64,000 bases of DNA. It comes from PALSA-350 sp963794165 (GTDB taxonomy: Bacteria; Acidobacteriota; Terriglobia; Terriglobales; Acidobacteriaceae). The stretch's first letter is position 1; the number at the start of each line of letters is the position of its first letter. Of this stretch, positions 16,187 to 22,541 are shown in pieces. Under the pieces are notes generated by a model. It did no database searches. It was not told the DNA's origin and saw only the letters and a list, made by a program, of their open reading frames with translations. The position numbers and the translations under genes are program-made. The stretch lies in assembly GCA_963794165.1 (NCBI GenBank), contig CAWCCT010000007.1, positions 186,001 to 250,000 on the forward strand, given 5' to 3'.

Positions 16187-17940
16187 GAGGGGCTCCCGCC
16201 GGTTGCCGTTAGCGTGAAGCAGAACACAGCGCCGTGGGGAGAGTTGGGAGCCGCCCAGAGTCGACCGCCATGACTTTCAACAAGTGTGCGGCTGATCGAC
16301 AAACCCATTCCCATACCGTTCGCTTTCGTTGTAAAGAAGGGATTGAAGACGTTATCCAACTCTAAACCAAAGCCAGTGCCGCAATCGCTCACCGCAACGA
16401 GTACGTCTCCAGATTTGTCGAGCCGCGATTGTACCCCGAGTAAACGAGGTCGATCTGTCACCGGGGCCATGGCCTCGATGCCGTTCATGATCAAGTTCAG
16501 CAGGACCTGCTGCAACTGAACGCGGTCAGCCAACACAGACGGGAGATCTGTTTTCAATTGCTGGTCCGGAAAGACTTGATTCTCATAAAGCTCACGGGCC
16601 GCCAGCACGAGCACCTCCTGAATCACTTCATTTATGTCCAATTCGCTCTTTTGAGCAGGTTCCTTCTTTATGAACGCGCGAATTCGACCTAAAACGGTGC
16701 TCGCCCGAGCAGCGTCGGCAATGATTCCTTCGAGAGCCCCACGCAGAACCTTAGGCTCAAGATTATTATTGGCGAGCAGTCTCAGGCACGCGCTGCTGTT
16801 ATTGACGACCGCGGTCAAGGGTTGGTTGACTTCATGGGCTATCGACGCTGTTAGTTCACCCATGGTTGTGAGCCTCGAAACCCGGGCAAGCTCCGCTTGC
16901 GTCATCTGCAGGTTACGCTCGCTCGCGCGAAGCCGTTCCTCGGCCTGCTTTCTTTCACTGATATCCCGGATGAAGCCAGTAAATACTTTATGCCCATCGC
17001 TCGTCTGTTCCCCAAACGAAACCTCCGCCGGGAACTCCTGGCCATTCTTGCGTTGCGCGGTAACTTCGACTCCCTGCCAGTTGAGTTGCCGCTTTCCAGT
17101 CGCCAAATATCGTCTGAACCCATTTACATGTAGTTTCTGCATCATTTCCGGCATGAGCATGGTCATAGGTTTACCGACAATCTCGACCGGGTCATAGCCA
17201 AAGATGCGACTCGTGGCGGGATTCGCAAGCAGGATAGCGCCATTTTCATCCATGCTGACTACTACGTCGTGGGCTGCTTCAACAATCACGCGATGCTTTT
17301 CTTCGCTACTTCTCAGATCATCCTCGGCGTGCTTGCGGTCGGCAATCTCTTTGCGAAGCTCCTCGTTGGCCGCGGCAAGTTCTGTAGTTCGTTGCGCGAC
17401 GCGTAGATCGAGTTCGCTCGCGACCCGCTTCTGTTCGCTCCGGAGCCAAGCCTCCTGCAACCCGATGGAAGCCTGATTCGCTGCTACGCTTAGAAGAAGT
17501 CTCTCGGTTTGCTGCGGAAAATCATCTCGCTCTGACCCTGCTACAATTACGCCAATTTCACTCTGCAGCCCTAGTCCCAAGGGCACAATCGAAATGTCCC
17601 GGTCTCCTAAACGGTTCCGCATCAGCGGCGGCCATTGCTGAGGGTCTTTCCCCAACCAGTGTTTAAGTACCTCGCCGATCTGGTGCGGCTGGGCTATGTA
17701 TTTTTGCGACTGAGCGAACCGAACCAACTCGATTGGAGCCTGACCGCCCGTTTCCTCCAACCGTACATAGACGAGATCCAGCTGGAGCATACGCAGCAGC
17801 GCGTCGAGCAAGGTATGAACAATCTGGGATGGCTCACCGCCGCTCCACACGGCGGGAAGAGCAACGACGCTAATCAGATCATTAACGCAGCGCTGAAGGC
17901 GCTTGATTTCCTCTGCAGGATCTCTGGCTTGCAAATCCAT
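16183..17940 (-). CDS. GAF-PAS sensor histidine kinase (FixL-like)
   Basis: The 585-residue protein has no membrane segment. In order: a GAF-like domain (about 30-165), a coiled coil (ELDLRVAQRTTELAAANEELRKEIADRKHAEDDLRSSEEK in part, about 170-220), a PAS domain with PAC (EKHRVIVEAAHDVVVSMDENG to FTGFIRDISERKQ, about 215-335), HisKA with IAHEVNQPLTAVVNN (phospho-His H369), and HATPase (LLNLIMNGIEAM, DCGTGFG, NPFFTTKANGMGMGLSI). The HEVNQPL style is that of the FixL/HPK4 group. No haem-ligand signature was confirmed in the PAS. It starts three bases after the MEDS gene stop and overlaps the regulator gene, giving a three-gene operon. Confidence 0.9.
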   Translation of the reverse strand: MDLQARDPAEEIKRLQRCVNDLISVVALPAVWSGGEPSQIVHTLLDALLRMLQLDLVYVRLEETGGQAPIELVRFAQSQKYIAQPHQIGEVLKHWLGKDPQQWPPLMRNRLGDRDISIVPLGLGLQSEIGVIVAGSERDDFPQQTERLLLSVAANQASIGLQEAWLRSEQKRVASELDLRVAQRTTELAAANEELRKEIADRKHAEDDLRSSEEKHRVIVEAAHDVVVSMDENGAILLANPATSRIFGYDPVEIVGKPMTMLMPEMMQKLHVNGFRRYLATGKRQLNWQGVEVTAQRKNGQEFPAEVSFGEQTSDGHKVFTGFIRDISERKQAEERLRASERNLQMTQAELARVSRLTTMGELTASIAHEVNQPLTAVVNNSSACLRLLANNNLEPKVLRGALEGIIADAARASTVLGRIRAFIKKEPAQKSELDINEVIQEVLVLAARELYENQVFPDQQLKTDLPSVLADRVQLQQVLLNLIMNGIEAMAPVTDRPRLLGVQSRLDKSGDVLVAVSDCGTGFGLELDNVFNPFFTTKANGMGMGLSISRTLVESHGGRLWAAPNSPHGAVFCFTLTATGGSPS

Positions 17941-17943
17941 GGC

Positions 17944-18597
17944 TCAGGCCGTTGCAGGCGAACTACTCCGGCCGGCTCGCCGTTGGCGAAATTCTCGCAG
18001 GAACTCATCCGGCGGTACAAAGAAAGGATTCTGCTGAAGGATGCCGCCGATGATAACCATGGGATGCGTTCGCATGATGTCAATCACCGCGTCACCCCCA
18101 AAACGACCGAGATGGTAAGTGCAGATGACCGCGTCGTCGTGCCGAAGCCATACGTCGTTTACACGCGACTCGAACTCGATCACGTCATCGACATGAGACC
18201 GATCTGCAACCGCCCAGTCCATGCGACAACAGATGCGGCTCAGAGGAAATCCTCCCTTGGCGTTTCCGCTGGCCAATTGCTCAAATACCTCCAGCATCCG
18301 ATCCTGATCGAAGCGGCCATCTGGAAGGTAGACTTCGGTGTTGGTCCGAAGCTCGAGCTGCCCGCTCTGCTGCGCGTCCTCCGGGTTGATGCCGGCGGCA
18401 ATCAGGCGCTGCAGATGGTCTTGGCGCTGCTCGGGGTTTAGCACGTGAACGGCTTTGTCACCCGATCTTAACCCGTCCTTGATGAACGGAAGCAGGGTAC
18501 GATATTCTTCCTCGTCGTTGTTAAAAAACGCGCAGACGTGACGCGTTTCACCCAGTTGGGAGCCGGCAAGGGAAATGGGTGCTGACACGCTCTTCAT
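17944..18597 (-). CDS. MEDS (DcmR-type sensory) domain protein
   Basis: The 217-residue protein carries ETRHVCAFFNNDEEEYRTLLPFIKDGLRSGDKAVHVLNPEQ in its first 65 residues, then LELRTNTEVYLPDGRFD and ICRMDWAV-like text. It is almost entirely one MEDS domain, named for methanogen/methylotroph DcmR sensors. These domains are proposed to bind small hydrocarbon-type ligands. Here it is the first gene of the operon with the kinase and FixJ-like regulator, so it probably supplies an extra input to the kinase. The ligand is unknown. An aaggacc site precedes the ATG. Confidence 0.85.
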   Translation of the reverse strand: MKSVSAPISLAGSQLGETRHVCAFFNNDEEEYRTLLPFIKDGLRSGDKAVHVLNPEQRQDHLQRLIAAGINPEDAQQSGQLELRTNTEVYLPDGRFDQDRMLEVFEQLASGNAKGGFPLSRICCRMDWAVADRSHVDDVIEFESRVNDVWLRHDDAVICTYHLGRFGGDAVIDIMRTHPMVIIGGILQQNPFFVPPDEFLREFRQRRAGRSSSPATA

Positions 18598-18641
18598 GGT
18601 CCTTTCCTTCCCCTATGGATATCTTGCAACGCGGTTAAAAA

Positions 18642-18853
18642 GGTTTAGCAATTACTGTGAGCCCTTAAAATCACGAGGAGTAGCTTTCCTTGAAGGAAAA
18701 CCACAAAAAGGTTCATGGATTCCCGGATTTGCTGCAGCGCGGCACCAGCCGAGAGCAGTTATGCGCGGCTCTTTTTATGGAAAGCCGCATGCAGTTTGGT
18801 GGAACCACCGATCTCCCAGGAAATCCGGGTTCGGTCTACACCAATGTTTGACC
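18642..18853. repeat. MITE-like repeat A, copy 1, interrupted by repeat B
   Basis: The parts 18642-18721 and 18830-18853 match the uninterrupted copy at 31120-31228. Shared text includes GAGGAGT-GTTTTC-like, GAAAACCAC-AAAAGG and TTCGGTCTAC-CCAAT. The terminal repeats are more decayed here (GGTTTAGCAATTAC versus GCGGTTTCGCAATTAC). The middle is occupied by a complete repeat B. Confidence 0.65.
18722..18829. repeat. MITE-like repeat B, copy 1
   Basis: The 108-bp element has terminal inverted repeats CCCGGATTTGCTG and CAGGAAATCCGGG and an internal hairpin GCGGCT-CTTTTTATGG-AAAGCCGC. It sits inside repeat A, flanked by TT on both sides, a possible 2-bp target duplication. A related copy is at the right end of the window. 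Confidence 0.65.
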
Positions 18854-18870
18854 CGTCATGGCGTGTAACG

Positions 18871-19121
18871 TTAGTGCTGCCCGGATAATCGTGTTGAATC
18901 TGCCTGGGGCTTGAGGGCGAGGGATGAGACAACAGGGGTGCCCCTACAACAATGGATGACCGCCTCACGTGCGCAGGGTCCACCTGCTGCCCGATACAAG
19001 ATGATTTCCTCATCTTTCCGAAGCGGTTCTAGTATGTACTTTGAAAACCCCAGGACGCTTGCCCTCCACTTTCGCATGTCGGCCCAAGCAAATAGAGCTG
19101 GCAGTCAGGAAAAGCGAAGTC
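18871..19121 (-). pseudogene. Remnant: copied upstream region and N-terminus of the FixJ-like gene
   Basis: Bases 19018-19121 match 14417-14520, the leader and first codons of the degenerate FixJ-like gene, in the same orientation. Shared text includes AGTACATACT-GAACCGCTT, GTGGAGGGCAA and TCCTGA-TGCC. Translation gives LGFSKYILEPLRK against LSEYILEPLSV, but the GTG start has become CTG. After the match the frame continues without similarity to a receiver and stops at 18871. I see no other gene in 18598-19570, which otherwise holds repeats A/B and a decayed palindrome. Confidence 0.55.
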
Positions 19122-19186
19122 AAGCAGCGATGATCCCTATCTATCCTGACGGCAAAGTTTGCCGGGTGAATGCACTGTTTGCGCAC

Positions 19187-19249
19187 ACCGATACTAAGGT
19201 ATTGCCAATACCGTGTCCAGTTGCTTCATGGCCTGCTGCGTGGCCATCC
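19187..19249 (+). promoter_or_regulatory. Weak or decayed copy of the island palindrome promoter
   Basis: ACCGATACTAAGGTATTG/CCAATACCGTGTCCAGTT (19187-19222) is followed by TTGCTT (19221-19226), 17 bases, and TGG-CCATCC (-10 at 19244-19249). The spacing matches the other sites, but the -10 is poor and no plus-strand gene follows before the convergent transaldolase. It may be relict, or drive a short RNA. Confidence 0.35.
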
Positions 19250-19570
19250 AGACCTGTGCATCGAATTTGGAGCGAAAATCGATAATTGCCAACTACCGTT
19301 CAGGCTCTCAAGCGCGAACCCACTCTTGGCCAACTAGCCAGCGCAAGCCTATCTTTCGGGTAAGTAGCCCTTCCATGTGATATTGGTTCGACGTGTGCAC
19401 GAGAGGCAGTATTTGGCGATGCGGGCGTCGAAAACCGCCTAATGCCGAGAAGTCGTGGGGTTGTATCTGACGCGTCCGAGGGGTCAGTCGATCTCATTCT
19501 TGAGACTTGCAGCCAATTGCTTCTGCAAGACGGTTGACCATACCCCTCGAAATGCCAAGAGCCGCGCTGA

Positions 19571-20656
19571 TTAGGAAACGGGCTGCAACTCTTTGCCCTT
19601 CGACGCGATCGCGCTGAGTAAGTTTTGCCACGATTCATCGAAGGACTTGGCACCCTGCGATTGCAGGTCTGCCGCCAGTTGTTCCAAATTAATTCCGGCC
19701 TTTTGAAAATTGCTTAGAACGCTCTCGCAGTCTCCTCCGTCTCGTGGGAGACTTCCGGCCAGCTTGCCGTGATCACCGAAGGCCAGCAGAGTTTTCTCGG
19801 GCATTGTGTTGACCGTGTTTGGCGCCGCCAGAGCCGAGATGTAAAGGACGTCGGAGGCCTTTGGGTCCTTCGTGCCGGTACTGGCAAACAGGAGTCTCTG
19901 GGGACGAGCGCCAAAGTTGGCTAAACGCTGCCAGCGGTCGGAGGCTAGGACATCGCGGTAGGCTTTGTACACCTGTTGTCCGACGGCGATGCCAAGCTTG
20001 TCCTTTAATTGGTCGGGTACCTTTTCCATCGTTGCGCCGTCCCATCGACTCAGGAATACTGAGGCTACGGATCGAACATCCGGGCTGAGGCTCGCTGCAA
20101 CGCGCCGTTCAAGCCCACGCATGTAGGCGTCCGCCGACGCCAGATAGTGCTCACGAGAAAAAAGAAGCGTGACGTTGATGGCGACACCAGAGGCGATCGC
20201 TTCCTCAATCGCTGGATTCCCCTCCTTCGTCCCCGGAATCTTGATGAAGAGGTTTGAACGGTTTGCCCTCTTGTGCAATTTATTTGCTGCAGCTACCGAT
20301 CCCTTGGTGTCATAGGCCAAAAGAGGCGACACCTCGAGAGAAACGAAACCATCGTTCCCTGCCGTTCGCTCGTGAACTGAAGCAAAGAGGTCGGCGGCGC
20401 GGGTCAGATCCTGCACGGCCAGTTCAAAGAACAACTCCTCGCCCGAAAGCCCGTTTGACAGAAGACGGCCGATCTCCGCGTCATAAGATTTGCTCTTTGA
20501 AATAGCATGTTCAAAGATGGTTGGGTTCGAGGTTAGCCCTGTGACGGAAAGCTCATCGATATAGCGCTTGAGTGTTCCGTTGTCCAGCAGGTCACGCGTA
20601 ATGTTGTCGAGCCACAAGCTTTGCCCGAGATCATGCAGTTCCTTCGTCGCCTTCAT
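19571..20656 (-). CDS. tal: Transaldolase
   Basis: The 361-residue protein begins MKATKELHDLGQSLWLDNIT and shows the transaldolase pattern: VTGLTSNPTIFEHAI, SLEVSPLLAYDT, LFIKIPGTKEG with the Schiff-base Lys (K139), GVAINVTLLFSREHYL, and ASVFLSRWD. The length fits the single-domain transaldolase type common in Actinobacteria and Acidobacteria, before fusion with phosphoglucose isomerase. It catalyses dihydroxyacetone transfer in the non-oxidative pentose phosphate pathway. Its promoter shares the palindrome with the divergent MBL gene. With the glucose-6-phosphate dehydrogenase 8 kb away, this suggests pentose-phosphate flux is part of the same response. Confidence 0.92.
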   Translation of the reverse strand: MKATKELHDLGQSLWLDNITRDLLDNGTLKRYIDELSVTGLTSNPTIFEHAISKSKSYDAEIGRLLSNGLSGEELFFELAVQDLTRAADLFASVHERTAGNDGFVSLEVSPLLAYDTKGSVAAANKLHKRANRSNLFIKIPGTKEGNPAIEEAIASGVAINVTLLFSREHYLASADAYMRGLERRVAASLSPDVRSVASVFLSRWDGATMEKVPDQLKDKLGIAVGQQVYKAYRDVLASDRWQRLANFGARPQRLLFASTGTKDPKASDVLYISALAAPNTVNTMPEKTLLAFGDHGKLAGSLPRDGGDCESVLSNFQKAGINLEQLAADLQSQGAKSFDESWQNLLSAIASKGKELQPVS

Positions 20657-20793
20657 CGCTCCTCCTGTTCATCTTCGCCTCGCGGCGCCTTTCTTCCTGA
20701 TGTATATTGCTCCTCGCAACAATTATGCTGCCAACTCCTTTGAAGGCAGCTCCAGGGACTATTCGATTTTCATGCGGAGCAACCCTTCTCCCG

Positions 20794-20885
20794 ATTGAAC
20801 CGCAAGTGCGGAAGAAGGGCAATTGGACGATGGTATCGACCGATACTTTCGTCCAATTGAACGGCCTCCAAGTCTATGGCCTAAT
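20794..20885. promoter_or_regulatory. Bidirectional promoter around one island palindrome (tal and MBL gene)
   Basis: The palindrome is at 20821-20858 (AATTGGACGATGGTATCG / CGATACTTTCGTCCAATT). Rightward: TTGAAC (20857-20862), 17 bases, TGG-CCTAAT (20880-20885). Leftward: TTGCCC (minus, 20817-20822), 17 bases, TTCAAT (minus, 20794-20799). The rightward -10 ends only eight bases before the MBL start codon. Confidence 0.7.
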
Positions 20886-20893
20886 CACAACAC

Positions 20894-21622
20894 ATGGCGG
20901 TCATCTCGGAAATCGCGCCGAATATCTTTCGCATCTCGATCTTTGCTCAACGGGGCAATTTGCAGTTCAACCATTTTCTGTTGAAAGACGACGAGCCCTT
21001 GCTTTTCCATACCGGGCTGCGCGGAATGCACGCAGAAATTCGCGAAGCCGTCTCAACGCTCATCAACGTTTCCGAGTTGCGCCACATCGGCTTCAGCCAT
21101 TTCGAGTCAGACGAGTGCGGCTCGCTCAATGAGTGGCTGGCCGCTGCGCCCAATGCCGACGTGATATGCAGCCAGGTGGGCGCCCGCGTGAACGTGAACG
21201 ACTTCATCGGCCGAGAGTCACGCGCCCTCGCGGATGGCGGGACCTTTGCGACCGGGAACTACCGTTTTCGCTATTGCCAGACTCCCCATCTGCCCCACGG
21301 CTGGGACGCTGGTGTGCTCTTCGAAGACACGCAGAAAACGCTGCTCTGTTCGGACCTGTTCCATCAGGCTGGCGATGTCGAACCGCTCACCTCCGCCGAT
21401 GTCGTCGGCCGCTCGCATCAGGCGTTGAAGGAATATCAGGCGGGCATTCTCGCGGCCTATATGCCCTACACACCGCTCACCGCGCAGAACTTGAAAAAGC
21501 TCGCCGACCTAAATCCCAAAACGCTCGCCATCATGCATGGCTCTAGCTTCACGGGTGATTGTGCCCGTGCTCTTGATGACCTCGATGTGGCGTTACGCGA
21601 GCTCTTCGGCCCGCAGAAGTAG
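20894..21622 (+). CDS. MBL-fold diiron protein of the ODP (flavodiiron-like) group, without flavodoxin domain
   Basis: The 242-residue protein has the diiron motif H-x-E-x-D in FSHFESDECG (H69, E71, D73). Further ligands are plausible in TPHLPHGWDAG (H135), LLCSDLFHQ (D154) and AIMHGSSF. This is the oxygen-binding diiron (ODP) arrangement of flavodiiron proteins, which reduce O2 or NO, or sense O2 when alone. No FMN-binding flavodoxin or rubredoxin domain is present, so an electron donor or a sensing role must be external. No Shine-Dalgarno precedes the ATG and the predicted transcription start falls almost on it, suggesting a leaderless message. Confidence 0.85.
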   Translation: MAVISEIAPNIFRISIFAQRGNLQFNHFLLKDDEPLLFHTGLRGMHAEIREAVSTLINVSELRHIGFSHFESDECGSLNEWLAAAPNADVICSQVGARVNVNDFIGRESRALADGGTFATGNYRFRYCQTPHLPHGWDAGVLFEDTQKTLLCSDLFHQAGDVEPLTSADVVGRSHQALKEYQAGILAAYMPYTPLTAQNLKKLADLNPKTLAIMHGSSFTGDCARALDDLDVALRELFGPQK

Positions 21623-21626
21623 CTTC

Positions 21627-21690
21627 ATTGGACCAAGGTATCGAACGATACCTTGGTCCAATAGGTTTCTTTTCGCCCTCGTGGTGTGAT
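21627..21690 (+). promoter_or_regulatory. Promoter of the carbonic-anhydrase-like gene with perfect island palindrome
   Basis: This is the best copy: ATTGGACCAAGGTATCG, two bases, then its exact 17-base reverse complement (21627-21662). TAGGTT (-35, 21662-21667), 17 bases and TGG-TGTGAT (-10, 21685-21690) follow. The start codon is 37 bases downstream. The palindrome begins right after the stop of the MBL gene and might also help terminate it. Confidence 0.75.
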
Positions 21691-21726
21691 GGCCCATGTG
21701 GTCAGACTGCATCAAGGAGAATAGCG

Positions 21727-22248
21727 ATGAGTATTATCGATAAGGCAGTAGCAGCAAACCGCGATTATGCAAAAAAATACGATCCGGCGCTGGGAAAGCG
21801 TCCCGCCCCCAAAAATGCAGTGGTAACCTGCATGGATCCGCGGCTCTCAGACCTCTCCGGAATCTTGGGTCTACCGCAGGCCGATCTTGACGTTATCCGA
21901 ACCGGCGGACCCGCGGTAACAGAAGATGTTCTCGGGGAGCTTGTTGTTTCTACCCGTGTACTCGGAACATCAGAGATCCTGCTTCTGAACCATACCGGTT
22001 GCGGGTTCACGACATTTACAGATGAAGAGTTGAACGCGAAGTTGAGCGCTTCAACCGGAGATGCTTCGCCGGCTCCGATGCGGCTCTTCTCCTTTAAGGA
22101 CCCCGTGGAAAATACCCAGGATCAGATCAAAAAAGTCAGATCGCATCCTTGGATCGCAAAAGATGTCCCTGTGCGCGGCTTCATTTTCGACGTAGAGACC
22201 GGTCTGCTGCAAGAAGTGCAGCGGATTGCACAACAGGCTGCCGACTGA
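21727..22248 (+). CDS. Beta-carbonic-anhydrase-like protein
   Basis: The start is the ATG at 21727, with aaggag seven bases before it; a longer frame to 21628 runs through the palindrome. The 173-residue protein has the beta-CA zinc and catalytic dyad set: CMDPR (C35, D37, R39) and NHTGCG (H89, C92). It is shorter than typical plant-type enzymes, like the compact beta-CA-like proteins of soil bacteria. Likely role: CO2/bicarbonate interconversion, though CS2-hydrolase-type activities exist in this fold. It carries its own palindromic promoter and so appears co-regulated with the MBL gene just upstream. Confidence 0.88.
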   Translation: MSIIDKAVAANRDYAKKYDPALGKRPAPKNAVVTCMDPRLSDLSGILGLPQADLDVIRTGGPAVTEDVLGELVVSTRVLGTSEILLLNHTGCGFTTFTDEELNAKLSASTGDASPAPMRLFSFKDPVENTQDQIKKVRSHPWIAKDVPVRGFIFDVETGLLQEVQRIAQQAAD

Positions 22249-22296
22249 CTCACGAAGTCCGAGGGCTATCACTGGCCAGCTTGCCCAGCGGAATTA

Positions 22297-22474
22297 TTCC
22301 CTCACCAAGGCCGGGTGCCCCACATCTCGCTCGTTTTTCGCGAGATGTGGGATACCACTGAACTTTCCCCTCTAACTCTCGATTCATCCGATGCACTGAG
22401 CGGTCAACATCCGTGGAATCCCACATCTCGCGAAAAACCAGCGAGATGTGGGGCACCCGGCCTTGGTGAGGGAA
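22297..22474. repeat. Repeat C, copy 1: long hairpin element
   Basis: The arms TTCCCTCACCAAGGCCGGGTG plus CCCCACATCTCGC and a nested CGAGATGTGGGAT hairpin (22297-22352) are mirrored at 22419-22474. The loop between carries CTCGATTCATCCGATGCACT. It lies in the convergent gap between the carbonic-anhydrase-like gene and the FUSC gene. Copies are at 26360 and 63741. Confidence 0.8.
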
Positions 22475-22541
22475 CTAGATCCAGCCCCTGTTGCGCCTTC
22501 ACGGCCCGATTAAAGTCTTGCCCAAGGGTGAGAAATTAAGG

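Noticed and set aside
18911..19285. Plus-strand frame of 124 codons
   Set aside because: It crosses the copied FixJ leader and the decayed palindrome, has no ribosome binding site and no recognisable domain.
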